A DNA stretch of 64,000 bases from Actinokineospora fastidiosa (GCF_014648415.1 NZ_BMRB01000003.1:248001-312000), one strand, 5' to 3'. Positions 25,524-36,949 are shown, counted from the first letter of the stretch. Program-made: numbers and translations. The notes: generated from the letters alone by a model not told the origin.

Positions 25524-26489
25524 GTGGACCATCGGGACTACGGCGACCACGCCGCGCTGCAGGACGCCGAGTGGCGCAGCCGCGTGCGGGAGGCCGCACG
25601 GGCCGACGTCCGCGCGATGGTGCGCGCCACCCGCCGCCGCAGGGCCGAGCGGTGGCTGGTCACCGCGACCGTGCTCGTGGCCATCGTGGCGGTGCTCATG
25701 CTGCTGGTCGGCGTCGGCATGTTCGACAGCGAGCGGCCCGGGGCCGAGCGCCCGTCCACCGGGCCCAGCGGCGCCGTCGCGCAGACCCTCGACCCGACGG
25801 CCCCGTTCGCCGGGACCCCGGCGGCGGCGTGGACCGACGGGGCCGACGGGGTCACCGTGCCCGATGCGATGCAGGTGGGCGAGTTCTCCGCCGAGGAGGT
25901 GGCCGAGGCGACCGCCCTGGTCCGCCGCGCCATCATCGCCAGCCGCATCGACCGCGCCATGCTCGTCGGCCACGACCCCAGCGGCTACCTCACCCTGCTG
26001 GCCGAGGACGCCCGCAAGCAGCTCGCCCCGCTGTTCGGCACCGGGCAGGAGCCGCAGGCGCAGGCGCTGGTCAGCCTGATCGCCCCGGACACCCCGCTGC
26101 TCGCCGTCGCCCCCAAGGTCACCGGCGCCATGACCGTCTCCGCGGGCGGCACCGGCGAGCTGGTGATCCACACGAACTACCTGTTCGCCTACGCCTTCGA
26201 GTCCGACGAGCCGACGGCCGACCCGATGGACGCGATCGTCCTGGTGCGGGCCGAGGTGGACTACATCATGCGCAAGGGCCCGCGGTGGAGCGAGGGCAGC
26301 AAGGGCCTCTGGTACGGCCACGTCGGCGGGTTCGGCTACTCGATCGCCTGCGACTGGTACAAGAAGGGCTTCCTCGCCCCCGCCTTCCGCGACACGTCGG
26401 TCACCCGGCTGCCCGGCGCGCGCCAGGACCGCGGCTCCTACTTCGACCCGTCGGCCGACATCCCGGCCGAGAGCGGCTGCCCGGCCTGA
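25524..26489 (+). CDS. uncharacterised single-pass membrane protein
   Basis: I do not recognise this 321-aa protein. Residues 1-44 are charged and cytoplasmic-looking (Arg-rich at 34-43); one membrane helix follows at about 45-66 (WLVTATVLVAIVAVLMLLVGVG), and a Pro/Ser-rich linker leads to an external domain of about 220 residues containing WSEGSKGLWYGHVGGFGYS. Two cysteines near the end (IACDWYKKG and ESGCPA) could pair outside the cell. GTG 25524 is preceded by GGGGGG. The last 52 bp overlap the convergent C39-like gene. Confidence 0.7.
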   Translation: MDHRDYGDHAALQDAEWRSRVREAARADVRAMVRATRRRRAERWLVTATVLVAIVAVLMLLVGVGMFDSERPGAERPSTGPSGAVAQTLDPTAPFAGTPAAAWTDGADGVTVPDAMQVGEFSAEEVAEATALVRRAIIASRIDRAMLVGHDPSGYLTLLAEDARKQLAPLFGTGQEPQAQALVSLIAPDTPLLAVAPKVTGAMTVSAGGTGELVIHTNYLFAYAFESDEPTADPMDAIVLVRAEVDYIMRKGPRWSEGSKGLWYGHVGGFGYSIACDWYKKGFLAPAFRDTSVTRLPGARQDRGSYFDPSADIPAESGCPA

Positions 26490-27694
26490 TCGTCGGGCAG
26501 CACCACGGCCTGCAGGTGCGGGAAGCCGAGCGCGCCGCGCAGGTCGCCGTCGAGGAAGGCCCGGTCGGGGACGACGACCGTGCGCCCGGCCGACGGCTCG
26601 AACACCAGGACGGAGCCGTCGTGGTGGCCGACGACCAGCACGTAGTGCCGGGGCACGACCGCGCCCACCAGCACCGGCACCGGGTCGCCAGCGTCGACGG
26701 CGGCGAGCACGTCCCGCAGGGCGCGGGACACGTCGCGGGCGTCGGTGTCGTCCACGGCGCGCCAGCGGTGGCGCACGCCGAGGTGGCGGGTCAGCCAGCG
26801 GGCCATGCCGTGCGGTGAGGTGCCCGCGAACCGCGGGTACCAGCGGTTCGTCTCGGCGTGGACGGCGGCGCGGGCCGCCCGGAACGCGGTGGCGAACTCG
26901 GCCGAGGTGAGGGCCAGGGCGTAGCGCGGGTCCCACTCGGCGCGGGCGACGATCAGGCAGGTCGTCCCGCACGTCGTCGGCTCGTGCTGGCGGACCGCGG
27001 CGCCCAGCCGCGACTGCGTCCCGGGCGCGTGCCGGTCGACCAGGGTCAGCCGCTCGGCCAGCCAGTCCGCCGGACGGCCCCGGATGGCCTCGGCGAACTC
27101 CGCCAGGCCCGCATCGCCCGCGGCCATGGCCTTGACCAGCCACGCGCGTTCGAGATCGGACGCGGCGCGGTCGAGCAGCGCCCTGGCCTCGGCGGACCCG
27201 GCCAGGCGCTCCCCTGCCAAGCGCAAGTGCCGCAGGCCGAGCACGCCGGAGTCGTACCCGCGGGCGGCCGCCGATGCCAGCTCGGCGGCCTCCGCCACCG
27301 GCAGCCCGGCCTCGACCCCCACCGCGATCCGCGCCCGCCCCGCCAGGTCCCCGCACCGCCGCGCGAACAGATCGGCCGCCCCGGAGGCGGCGGTGTGGGC
27401 CTGGACGCACCCCCTGACCAGCCGACCGACCGCGCCGACCCGGAGGAGCGGGGGAACGGCGCGGAACGCCGCCCGCAGCCCCGCGTGCTCGGCCTGGGCG
27501 GCGGCGAGCACGGCCGCGTACTCCTCCAGCCCCGCGGCCGCCCGCCGGAACACCGCCCCGCCGAGCTCGTCGGCCCGCCGGTACGCCTGCGCCATGGCCA
27601 CGATGCGCGCGGGATCACCCGCGGGCGCGGACCGCACCTCGCCCACGACCCCACGCAACCGCCGGAACCACCGCAGCGCCGTGACCTGCGTCAA
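26438..27694 (-). CDS. protein with helical N-terminus and C39-like cysteine-protease-fold C-terminus
   Basis: This is 418 aa. The first 230 residues are Ala/Arg-rich helices. From about 236 a C39-like papain fold can be read: Q236 and C242 in QHEPTTCGTTC, H350 in VPRHYVLVVGHHDG, and an acid at E366 (VFEPSAG). Those positions match the oxyanion glutamine, nucleophile, histidine and third residue. It has no signal peptide. Helical modules joined to C39-like domains are common in secreted actinobacterial effectors, but that role is inference. Its ATG overlaps the stop of a 45-aa gene (ATGA). Confidence 0.65.
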   Translation of the reverse strand: MTQVTALRWFRRLRGVVGEVRSAPAGDPARIVAMAQAYRRADELGGAVFRRAAAGLEEYAAVLAAAQAEHAGLRAAFRAVPPLLRVGAVGRLVRGCVQAHTAASGAADLFARRCGDLAGRARIAVGVEAGLPVAEAAELASAAARGYDSGVLGLRHLRLAGERLAGSAEARALLDRAASDLERAWLVKAMAAGDAGLAEFAEAIRGRPADWLAERLTLVDRHAPGTQSRLGAAVRQHEPTTCGTTCLIVARAEWDPRYALALTSAEFATAFRAARAAVHAETNRWYPRFAGTSPHGMARWLTRHLGVRHRWRAVDDTDARDVSRALRDVLAAVDAGDPVPVLVGAVVPRHYVLVVGHHDGSVLVFEPSAGRTVVVPDRAFLDGDLRGALGFPHLQAVVLPDDQAGQPLSAGMSADGSK

Positions 27695-27828
27695 CGCTCC
27701 TCCAGCTCAGCGCGCGCCGCCAGTTCGACAGCCCAGAGGCGCTGCATTCGCTCATACGCCTCGGCGGCCGGTCCCAGCGCGCTGCCGTCGGCGGTCGCGG
27801 CCGCCCACTCCTCCAGCGCGTCCGACAT
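27691..27828 (-). CDS. small 45-aa protein coupled to the C39-like gene
   Basis: A short gene, M-SDALEEWAAATADGSALG at its start and ending AARAELEER, has a very good AGGAGGGA ribosome site 4-5 bases before ATG 27828 and an ATGA overlap with the next gene. It is acidic and likely one or two helices. I know no family. Strong translation signals plus coupling suggest a partner, chaperone or inhibitor of the C39-like protein. Confidence 0.65.
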   Translation of the reverse strand: MSDALEEWAAATADGSALGPAAEAYERMQRLWAVELAARAELEER

Positions 27829-27874
27829 GGGGTCCCTCCTCGCATCCGGGCCTGCGGTGGCGCAGGATGGGGCA

Positions 27875-30166
<2,292 letters not shown>

Positions 30167-30278
30167 CGGCCGGGTCTCTCGTCCCGTGCGCTGTGACCGG
30201 CAGCGCACGCCGCCCGGGCATCTTCGCGCCCTGGTATGCGTTGATAGCGATACCAAGACCCCACTGGAGGAGCCCTCG

Positions 30279-30527
30279 ATGACCGCGCCCACCACGCTGA
30301 CCATGTACTCGACCACCTGGTGCGGCTACTGCCGCAGGCTCAAGACGCTGCTGGAGCGCGAGGGCATCGAGTACGTCGAGGTCGACATCGAGCGCGACCC
30401 GTCGGCGGCCGACTTCGTGATGAGCGTGAACGGCGGCAACCAGACCGTTCCCACGCTGCACTTCCCCAACGGCAAGGCGCTCACCAACCCGAGCCTGGCC
30501 GACGTCAAGGCCGCGCTCGCCGCGTGA
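30279..30527 (+). CDS. mycoredoxin/glutaredoxin-like protein
   Basis: This 82-aa thioredoxin-fold protein has the redox motif CGYC (C15, C18) in STTWCGYCRRLKTLL and QTVPTLHF, the cis-proline loop. It matches mycoredoxin-1, which reduces mycothiol mixed disulfides. ATG 30279 has TGGAGGAG upstream. It fits the mycothiol-using lineage implied by the two Rv2466c-like proteins. Confidence 0.9.
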   Translation: MTAPTTLTMYSTTWCGYCRRLKTLLEREGIEYVEVDIERDPSAADFVMSVNGGNQTVPTLHFPNGKALTNPSLADVKAALAA

Positions 30528-30533
30528 CCCGGA

Positions 30534-30562
30534 CGGCAGGCGCCGCGCCCCGGCGCCTGCCG
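30534..30562. terminator. bidirectional hairpin between mycoredoxin and membrane-protein genes
   Basis: CGGCAGGCGCC (30534-30544) pairs perfectly with GGCGCCTGCCG (30552-30562) around a 7-base loop. It fills the space between two convergent stop codons. Confidence 0.75.
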
Positions 30563-30829
30563 CTATCTCCTGCCGAACGCGCGGATCACCGCGTACAGCA
30601 GCCCGGCCTGCACCAGCGCGACCACGACGAGCAGCAGGAACTCCCCGACCACGCCGATGTCCGGCAGCGCGCCCACGACCAGCGACCCGGGCAGGGCCGC
30701 GGCGATCGCCCACACCGCCGCCAGCGACGCGTCGGGCCCGCTGTGCGTGGCGTGGATGATGGCCACGACCGCCACGACCACGCACACCACCACGAAGTAG
30801 CCGAGGGCGATCCGGGCCGCGACGCTCAT
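30563..30829 (-). CDS. small membrane protein, unknown function
   Basis: This 88-aa protein has about three hydrophobic helices (ALGYFVVVCVVVAVVAII, AVWAIAAALPGSLVVGALP, FLLLVVVALVQAGLLYAVI) and a basic tail. It may belong to the small SCO4225-like membrane proteins of actinomycetes, but I am not sure. ATG 30829 overlaps the stop of the upstream oxidoreductase gene (ATGA), so both are cotranslated. Confidence 0.7.
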   Translation of the reverse strand: MSVAARIALGYFVVVCVVVAVVAIIHATHSGPDASLAAVWAIAAALPGSLVVGALPDIGVVGEFLLLVVVALVQAGLLYAVIRAFGRR

Positions 30830-32343
30830 CCGGCCAACACCGCCATCGCGGCGTTGTGGCCGCCGATGCCGCTCACCCCGCCGCCGCGCCGCGCCCCGCT
30901 GCCGCAGACGAGCAGGTTCGCCGTGTCGGTCTCCACGCCCCATTCCGCGCCGTCGCCCCAGTCCTCGCCGTAGGGCCAGGAGAGGTCGCCGTGGAAGATG
31001 TTGCCGCCGGGCATGGCCAGGTCGGCCTCGATGTCCAGCGGCGTGCGGGCCTCGACGCAGGGCGCGCCGTCGGCGTCGCGGGCCACGCAGTCCAGCAGCG
31101 GCTCGGCCAGGTGCCGGTCGAAGCCCTCGGCGAAGCGGTCGACCAGTTCCCCGCACACCCCGCGGTTGTCCTCGGTGAACAGCGCCGTCGGCAGGTGCAG
31201 GCCGAACAGGGTCAGCGTGTGCCGATCGCCGTCCACAATGGATGGATCGGTCAGCGTGTGGCAGTACGTCTCCCCCGGCGGCCGCCGGGGCAGCGCGCCC
31301 GCGGCCGCCGTCCAGAACGCGCTTTCCAGCTCCTCCAACGACTCGTCCAGGTGGAACGTGCCCGCGAACGCCACCCGGGGGTCAGCGCCGGAGCGCAGCC
31401 GGGGCAGCCGGTCGAGCAGGACGTTGACCTTGAGCTGCGCGCCGACCGGCGCGGCGGACTCGCGGCCGCGCAGCCGGTCGAGCACCGCGGGCGCGACGTT
31501 GGCCAGCACGTGCCCGGCCCCGACGACGTGCTCGGCGTCCCCGTGCCGGTACTCGACCTCGGCGCGCACGCCGTCCGCGTCCACCCGCACCACTTCGGCG
31601 TCGGTCAGCACCTCCGCGCCCGCCTCGCGCGCGGCGCGCAGCAGCTCGGCGGTCACCGCGCCCATGCCGCCGACCGGGACCCGCCACTCGCCGGTGCCGT
31701 TTCCGATCACGTGGTACAGGAAACACCGGTTGGCGGCCAGACCGCCATCGAACAATGACGTGAATGTGCCGATGAGCCCGTCGGTGGCGACCACGCCGCG
31801 CACGAGGTCGTCGGTGAAGGCCTCGGTGACGATGTCGCCGAGGGGCTGCTCGAAGAACCGCGACCAGGTCCGGTCGCCGACCCGGTCGCGCAGCCGCGCC
31901 CGGGAGGGCAGCGGGCCCAGCAGCGTGGGGGCAAGCGCTTTCGCCAGCCCGTCGACCTCGGCGTAGAAGTCACACCACCGGGTGTACTCCGCGTGGGAGC
32001 CGGTCAGCTCGTGGAACGACGCCTCGGTGGCGGGACCGGGCTCGCGCTCGACCAACAGCCCGCCGAAACGGCCGTCGCGCTCGTAGGGGGTGTAGGACGC
32101 CACTGGGCGGGACCGCAGGTCCAGGCGCAGGCCGAGGTCGGCGACGATCCGGTCGGGCAGCAGGCTGACCAGGTAGGAGTACCGCGACAGCCGGACCCCG
32201 GGGAAGGGGCTCGCGCTGACCGCGGCCCCGCCGGGATGCGGGAGCCGTTCGAGCACCAGCACCGACCGCCCGGCCCTGGCGAGGTACGCGGCGGCCACCA
32301 GGCCGTTGTGGCCGCCGCCGACCACGATCACGTCATAGCGCAC
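30826..32343 (-). CDS. phytoene-desaturase-like FAD oxidoreductase
   Basis: This 505-aa amine-oxidase/CrtI-fold protein begins MRYDVIVVGGGHNGLVAAAYLARAG (FAD-binding glycines at 9-14) with VLVLERLPHPGGAA after it, and ends with the second FAD contact CGSGARRGGGVSGIGGHNAA. It resembles the PYROXD2-type group, which lies close to carotenoid desaturases but is not clearly carotenogenic; no crtB or crtE gene is nearby. Substrate unknown. It overlaps a small membrane-protein gene downstream and follows the SDR gene by 16 bp on the same strand. Confidence 0.85.
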   Translation of the reverse strand: MRYDVIVVGGGHNGLVAAAYLARAGRSVLVLERLPHPGGAAVSASPFPGVRLSRYSYLVSLLPDRIVADLGLRLDLRSRPVASYTPYERDGRFGGLLVEREPGPATEASFHELTGSHAEYTRWCDFYAEVDGLAKALAPTLLGPLPSRARLRDRVGDRTWSRFFEQPLGDIVTEAFTDDLVRGVVATDGLIGTFTSLFDGGLAANRCFLYHVIGNGTGEWRVPVGGMGAVTAELLRAAREAGAEVLTDAEVVRVDADGVRAEVEYRHGDAEHVVGAGHVLANVAPAVLDRLRGRESAAPVGAQLKVNVLLDRLPRLRSGADPRVAFAGTFHLDESLEELESAFWTAAAGALPRRPPGETYCHTLTDPSIVDGDRHTLTLFGLHLPTALFTEDNRGVCGELVDRFAEGFDRHLAEPLLDCVARDADGAPCVEARTPLDIEADLAMPGGNIFHGDLSWPYGEDWGDGAEWGVETDTANLLVCGSGARRGGGVSGIGGHNAAMAVLAG

Positions 32344-32359
32344 AAATCAGACCCTAGTG

Positions 32360-33136
32360 CTATGTCCGCAGGTACGACGCCCCGTTGAGGTCCAGGATCG
32401 CGCCCGATGCCCACATAGCCTCGCGCGATGCCAGGTAGACCACCGCGGCGGCGACCTCGCTGGGCTGGGCGACCCGCTCGAACGGGCTCTGCGCGGCGAT
32501 CGCCAGCCCGGCCTCGCCGCGCAGCCGGTGCTCCACCCGGTCGGTGCGCACGAAACCGGGCGCGACCGTCGTCACCGCGATCCGGTGCGGGGCCAGCGCG
32601 ACCGCCAGCGACTGGCCCATCGCGTGCAGCGCCGCCTTGCTCGCGCCGTAGGCCGGGTGGTCGGGCTCGCCGCGGAACGCGCCGCGCGAGCCGACGTTGA
32701 CGATCCGCCCGCCCGCGCCCTGCTCGATCATCCTGGCCGCGACCCGGTGCGTCAGGTTCGCCGCGCCGAAGACGTTGACCTCGAAGGTCTCCCGCCACGC
32801 GCTCTGCCAGTCCGCAAAGGACACCGACGGCGGGTGCGGCCCGCCCTGGAAGGCGGCGTTGTTGACCAGCACGTCGACACCGCCGAGGGCGGCGACCGTC
32901 TCCTCGACGATGACGTCGGGGTCGGCCAGGTCCGCGCCGACGAGCGCGTGGCCGTCACCGGGCAGTTCGTCGTAGACCATTCGTGCTTTGTCGAGGGCGG
33001 TGTTGTAGTGCACGGCGACCCGGTCGCCGAGCCCGGCGAAGGCGTGCGCGATGGCCGCGCCGATGCCGCCGGACGCGCCGGTGACCAGGACGCGGCGGCG
33101 GGGAACGACGCCGCCGGGAGCGGGGGTGTTGTCCAT
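32360..33136 (-). CDS. short-chain dehydrogenase/reductase
   Basis: This 258-aa classical SDR has the cofactor loop TGASGGIG at 19-26, NNAA, the catalytic S in NVGSRGAFRG, YGASK (Tyr and Lys), and the C-terminal ASGAILDLNGASYLRT. The RR before the glycine loop and HYNTALDKAR do not settle NADH versus NADPH. ATG 33136 has AAGGTG upstream. The gene diverges from the first protease gene; their control regions meet around 33137-33254. The substrate is unknown. Confidence 0.9.
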   Translation of the reverse strand: MDNTPAPGGVVPRRRVLVTGASGGIGAAIAHAFAGLGDRVAVHYNTALDKARMVYDELPGDGHALVGADLADPDVIVEETVAALGGVDVLVNNAAFQGGPHPPSVSFADWQSAWRETFEVNVFGAANLTHRVAARMIEQGAGGRIVNVGSRGAFRGEPDHPAYGASKAALHAMGQSLAVALAPHRIAVTTVAPGFVRTDRVEHRLRGEAGLAIAAQSPFERVAQPSEVAAAVVYLASREAMWASGAILDLNGASYLRT

Positions 33137-33171
33137 GCATAGCACCTTGCCATGATCGGCGGTATGACCTG

Positions 33172-33210
33172 ATTGGTATGTACCAATATGGGGGATCCGC
33201 CTCCTACCGT
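33172..33210 (+). promoter_or_regulatory. palindromic operator and -10 box of first S1 protease gene
   Basis: ATTGGTATGTACCAAT at 33172-33187 is an inverted repeat with arms ATTGGTA and TACCAAT. TACCGT, a -10-like box, lies at 33205-33210, exactly 24 bp from the right arm. The second protease gene has the identical palindrome and spacing, so this is a shared regulatory site covering the -35 region. Confidence 0.7.
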
Positions 33211-33254
33211 CAGAGCCGATTCCACCCTGCACGCCCTCGAGGAGAGAGCGGATA

Positions 33255-34577
33255 ATGAATCGTAAGATCATCGCCGCCGCTACGGCGGCCATCACGGCGG
33301 CGGGGCTGGCCACAGCCATCGCCCTGACGCCGACAGCGACCGCGGGGCAGACCGCCCCCACGGTCGAGGACACCCAGTCCGCGATCCTGGCCGCCATGTC
33401 CCGCGACCTGAGGATCAGCCCGGAGCAGGCCAAGCGCAGGCTCGCCACCGAGGAGGCGGCGGCCACCACCGACGCCACCCTCAAGACCCTGCTGGGCTCG
33501 GGCTACGCGGGCTCGTGGATGGACGCGACCGGCTCGACCCTGACCGTCGCGGTCACCGACGGCAAGCACGCCGAGAAGGTGCGCGCCCTCGGCGCTGTCC
33601 CCAAGACCGTCGCCCGCAGCGCCGCCCAGCTCGACGCGGCCAAGGCCAAGCTGGACGCCAAGGCGACCAGCGCGCCGAAGACCGTTCCCGGCTGGTACGT
33701 CGACGTCACCACCAACGAGGTCGTCGTGCTCAGCCACAAGGGCGGCGAGGCCGCCGCCAAGGCGTGGGCGGCCAAGGCGGGCCTCAGCGCGGCCCGGATC
33801 AGGACCAGCGCCGAGAACCCGCGTCCGTTCATCGACGTCATCGGCGGCAACAGCTACAGCTTCGGCGGCAGCCGCTGCTCGGTCGGCTTCTCCGTCCAGG
33901 GCGGCTTCGTCACCGCGGGCCACTGCGGCGGCACCGGCACCCGCACGTCCAACCCCAGCGGCGTGGTCGCGGGCTCCAGCTTCCCGGGCAACGACTACGG
34001 CTGGGTCCGCGTCGACGCGGGCAACACCCCGCGTCCGCTGGTCAACCGCTACCCCGGCACCGTCCCGGTGGCCGGTTCGCAGGAGGCCCCGGTCGGCGCG
34101 GCGGTCTGCCGTTCCGGTGCGACCACGGGCTGGCGCTGCGGCACCATCCAGCAGAAGAACGCCACGGTGAACTACCCGCAGGGCTCGGTGTCCGGCCTGA
34201 CCCGCACCAGCGCGTGCGCGCAGCCCGGCGACTCCGGCGGTTCGTGGCTGGCGGGCGACCAGGCCCAGGGCGTCACCTCCGGCGGTTCGGGCAACTGCAC
34301 CTCCGGCGGCACGTTCTACTTCCAGCCGCTGCTGGAGATCCTTTCCGTCTACAACCTGCGGTTGCTGACCTCGGGTGACAACAACCCGCCGACGACCACC
34401 ACGACGACGACCAGCGGCGACAACAACCCGCCCGGCGGGACCTGGGCGCCGTACACCAGCTACTCGATCGGGTCGCAGGTGACCTACGGCGGCGCTTCGT
34501 ACCGGGCCCTGCAGGCCCACACCTCGCTGCCCGGCTGGGAGCCGCCGAACGTCCCGGCGCTCTGGCAGCGCGTCTAG
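33255..34577 (+). CDS. secreted S1 serine protease (streptogrisin/alpha-lytic type) with C-terminal CBM5/12-like domain
   Basis: This 440-aa precursor starts with a Sec signal peptide (MNRKIIAAATAAITAAGLAT, cut near residue 31). A prodomain spans about 35-190. The catalytic domain shows His in [10 protein letters not shown], Asp in GNDYGWVRVD and Ser in QPGDSGGSW, with paired cysteines (SRCSVGF...HCG). A Thr/Asn/Pro linker then leads to a carbohydrate-binding domain (GTWAPYTSYSIGSQVTYGG...WEPPNVPALWQRV). It should be exported, self-process and digest protein while clinging to chitin-like material. AGGAGAG precedes the ATG. Confidence 0.95.
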   Translation: MNRKIIAAATAAITAAGLATAIALTPTATAGQTAPTVEDTQSAILAAMSRDLRISPEQAKRRLATEEAAATTDATLKTLLGSGYAGSWMDATGSTLTVAVTDGKHAEKVRALGAVPKTVARSAAQLDAAKAKLDAKATSAPKTVPGWYVDVTTNEVVVLSHKGGEAAAKAWAAKAGLSAARIRTSAENPRPFIDVIGGNSYSFGGSRCSVGFSVQGGFVTAGHCGGTGTRTSNPSGVVAGSSFPGNDYGWVRVDAGNTPRPLVNRYPGTVPVAGSQEAPVGAAVCRSGATTGWRCGTIQQKNATVNYPQGSVSGLTRTSACAQPGDSGGSWLAGDQAQGVTSGGSGNCTSGGTFYFQPLLEILSVYNLRLLTSGDNNPPTTTTTTTSGDNNPPGGTWAPYTSYSIGSQVTYGGASYRALQAHTSLPGWEPPNVPALWQRV

Positions 34578-34618
34578 CCGCCCATCCGGTCCGGACACCG
34601 CGCAGGGGTGCCCGGGCC

Positions 34619-34657
34619 CCGCAGCCCCCGACGAGACGCAGGCGTCGGGGGCTGCGG
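34619..34657 (+). terminator. hairpin terminator after first protease gene
   Basis: GCAGCCCCCGACG (34621-34633) pairs with CGTCGGGGGCTGC (34643-34655), extended to a 15-bp stem by CC/GG at both ends, with a 9-base loop. It separates the two protease genes, so each probably has its own transcript. Confidence 0.75.
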
Positions 34658-34671
34658 CCTTGCTATGCCCT

Positions 34672-34710
34672 ATTGGTATGTACCAATCCGGCCGAATGCC
34701 CGCTTACCGT
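34672..34710 (+). promoter_or_regulatory. palindromic operator and -10 box of second S1 protease gene
   Basis: ATTGGTATGTACCAAT at 34672-34687 and TACCGT at 34705-34710 repeat the exact layout found before the first protease gene, while the bases between them differ. Conservation of only these elements marks them as functional. Confidence 0.7.
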
Positions 34711-34745
34711 CGTTGCCACCTCACCCTGCAACGAGGAGAGCGGAC

Positions 34746-36071
34746 ATGAACCGCAGATTGATCGCCGCCGTGACAACGGCGGTAACGGCATCGGGGCTCG
34801 TCACCGCGATCGCCCTCGGCTCCAGCGCGAACGCGGCGGACACGACCGACCCGGCGATGGTGACCGCCATGGCGCGCGACCTGGGCATCACCGAGGAGCA
34901 AGCCGTGGACCGGATGGCCGCGGAGAAGGTCGCCGGACAGACCGACATCACCCTCAAGTCGCGCCTGGGCTCGGCCTACGCCGGATCCTGGTTGGACAGC
35001 ACCGGGCACACGCTCACCGTCGCGGTCACCGACGCCGCGCTCGCCGACGCGGTCCGGGCGCACGGCGCGGTCCCCGCCACCGTCCGGCACAGCGCGTCCA
35101 CTTTGGAGTCGGCGAAGACCAAGCTCGACGTCGCCGCCGCGAAGGCGCCCGCCAAGGTGCCCGGCTGGTACGTCGACGTGAAGGCCAACCGGGTCGTCGT
35201 GCTCGCCAACCCCGGCGGCGAGGCCGCGGCTAAGGCGTGGGCGGCCAAGGCGGGCCTGGGCAGCTCGATCCTGGCCTTCGAGACCAGCACCGAGGACCCG
35301 AAGCCGATGATCGACGTCATCGGCGGCAACGCGTACTACTTCGGCCAGGGCCGCTGCTCGGTCGGCTTCTCCGTCGAGGGCGGATTCGTCACCGCGGGCC
35401 ACTGCGGCCGGACGGGCACCCGCACCACCAGCCCGAACGGGTCGGTGCAGGGCTCCAGCTTCCCGGGCAACGACTACGCCTGGGTGCGCGTCGACGCGGG
35501 CAACACCCCGCGCGCGCTGGTCAACCGCTACCCCGGCACCGTCCCGGTCGCCGGTTCCCAGGAGGCCCCGGTCGGCGCGTCCGTCTGCCGCTCCGGCTCC
35601 ACCACCGGCTGGCGCTGCGGCACCATCCAGCAGAAGAACGCCTCCGTCACCTACCCCGAGGGCACCATCTACGGTCTGACCCGCACGAACGCCTGCGCCG
35701 AGCCCGGCGACTCCGGCGGCTCGTGGCTGACCGGCGACCAGGCCCAGGGCGTCACCTCCGGCGGCTCCGGCAACTGCCAGACCGGCGGCACGATCTACTT
35801 CCAGCCCCTCACCGAGATCCTGCAGGTCTACAACCTGCGCCTGGTGACGACGGGCAACAACCCGCCCACCACGACCACCACCCGCCCGACCAGCCCGCCG
35901 ACCAGCACCACCACGACCGTCCCGCCGGGCGGCACGTGGGCGCCGTACACCTACTACGGCAGCGGCGCGCAGGTCACCTACGGCGGCGCGTCCTACCGGG
36001 TCATCCAGCCGCACACGTCGATGCCCGGCTGGGAGCCGCCCAACACGCCCGCCCTCTGGGAGCAGATCTAG
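34746..36071 (+). CDS. second secreted S1 serine protease with CBM5/12-like domain
   Basis: This 441-aa paralogue of the gene before it has the same order: Sec signal ([20 protein letters not shown]), prodomain, catalytic domain with [20 protein letters not shown] and EPGDSGGSW, a longer Thr/Pro linker and the domain [19 protein letters not shown]...NTPALWEQI. It differs in the prodomain and linker more than in the catalytic part, as expected of a fairly recent tandem duplication. ATG 34746 follows CGAGGAGAGC. Both genes are likely coregulated through the shared palindrome. Confidence 0.95.
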   Translation: MNRRLIAAVTTAVTASGLVTAIALGSSANAADTTDPAMVTAMARDLGITEEQAVDRMAAEKVAGQTDITLKSRLGSAYAGSWLDSTGHTLTVAVTDAALADAVRAHGAVPATVRHSASTLESAKTKLDVAAAKAPAKVPGWYVDVKANRVVVLANPGGEAAAKAWAAKAGLGSSILAFETSTEDPKPMIDVIGGNAYYFGQGRCSVGFSVEGGFVTAGHCGRTGTRTTSPNGSVQGSSFPGNDYAWVRVDAGNTPRALVNRYPGTVPVAGSQEAPVGASVCRSGSTTGWRCGTIQQKNASVTYPEGTIYGLTRTNACAEPGDSGGSWLTGDQAQGVTSGGSGNCQTGGTIYFQPLTEILQVYNLRLVTTGNNPPTTTTTRPTSPPTSTTTTVPPGGTWAPYTYYGSGAQVTYGGASYRVIQPHTSMPGWEPPNTPALWEQI

Positions 36072-36080
36072 CGCTCCCCG

Positions 36081-36110
36081 CCGCCGCCCCCGGTCCGCCG
36101 GGGGCGGCGG
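36081..36110 (+). terminator. hairpin terminator after second protease gene
   Basis: CCGCCGCCCCCGG (36081-36093) pairs perfectly with CCGGGGGCGGCGG (36098-36110) over a 4-base loop, 10 bp after the protease stop and 17 bp before the fdhD start. Confidence 0.75.
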
Positions 36111-36127
36111 TCCGTAGGCTGGACGGC

Positions 36128-36949
36128 ATGGGACGGGTGACGGTGCGCAGGCCGGTGCTGCGCGTGGACGCGTCCGGGCGCACCCGCGTGCCGGACGCGC
36201 TGGCCGCCGAGGAGCCGCTGGAGCTGCGCGTGGGCGGCAGGCCGCTGGCGGTCACGATGCGCACGCCGGGGCAGGACGTCGAGCTCGCGCACGGGTTCCT
36301 GCTCACCGAGGGCGTCGTGGCCGACCGGGGCGACGTCGCGCTGGCCCGCTACTGCGACGGCGTCGACGACGAGGGTCGCAACACCTACAACGTCCTGGAC
36401 ATCGCCCTGGCTCCGGGCGTCGCGCCGCCGGACCCGGGGGTCGAGCGCAACTTCTACACGACGTCGTCCTGCGGGGTGTGCGGGAAGGCCGCGCTCGACG
36501 CGGTGCGGCTGCGCACCCGCCACTCCCCCGCCGACGACCCGGCCGCCGTGCCCGTGTCCGTCCTGACGGGCCTGCCGGACGCGCTGCGGGCGGGCCAGAA
36601 GGTGTTCGCCGCGACCGGCGGCCTGCACGCCGCGGGCCTGTTCACCGCGACCGGCGAGGCGTTGGCCGTGCGGGAGGACGTGGGCAGGCACAACGCCGTC
36701 GACAAGGTGCTCGGCTGGGCGCTGCTGCGCGACCTGGTGCCGCTGGCGGGGACGGTGCTGATGGTGTCCGGGCGCGCGTCGTTCGAGCTGGTCCAGAAGG
36801 CGGCGATGGCGGGCGTCCCGGTGCTGGCGGCGGTGTCGGCGCCGTCGTCGCTGGCGGTGGAGTTGGCCGAGGAGCAGGGGATCACGCTCATCGGCTTCCT
36901 GCGCGGCTCGTCGATGAACGTCTACACGCGACCGGAGCGGGTAGCGTGA
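36128..36949 (+). CDS. fdhD: formate dehydrogenase accessory sulfurtransferase
   Basis: This 273-aa FdhD carries the active-site motif [10 protein letters not shown] and [20 protein letters not shown] and [15 protein letters not shown]. FdhD moves sulfur from the cysteine desulfurase to the molybdenum cofactor of formate-dehydrogenase-type enzymes. The obvious client is the FdhF/YdeP enzyme at 27875, 6 kb away. The CoA-transferase gene that follows overlaps it (GTGA). Confidence 0.95.
   Translation: MGRVTVRRPVLRVDASGRTRVPDALAAEEPLELRVGGRPLAVTMRTPGQDVELAHGFLLTEGVVADRGDVALARYCDGVDDEGRNTYNVLDIALAPGVAPPDPGVERNFYTTSSCGVCGKAALDAVRLRTRHSPADDPAAVPVSVLTGLPDALRAGQKVFAATGGLHAAGLFTATGEALAVREDVGRHNAVDKVLGWALLRDLVPLAGTVLMVSGRASFELVQKAAMAGVPVLAAVSAPSSLAVELAEEQGITLIGFLRGSSMNVYTRPERVA

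Noticed and set aside
25453-26079. 208-aa open frame starting MSWTPEQERHR
   Set aside because: After the first 20 residues it becomes a Pro/Arg/Ser shadow of the membrane-protein frame, which has a clear membrane helix.
26858-27874. N-terminal extension of the FdhF/YdeP protein
   Set aside because: The added 339 residues have no family resemblance and run antisense through the C39-like gene; ATG 27875 gives the normal family start.
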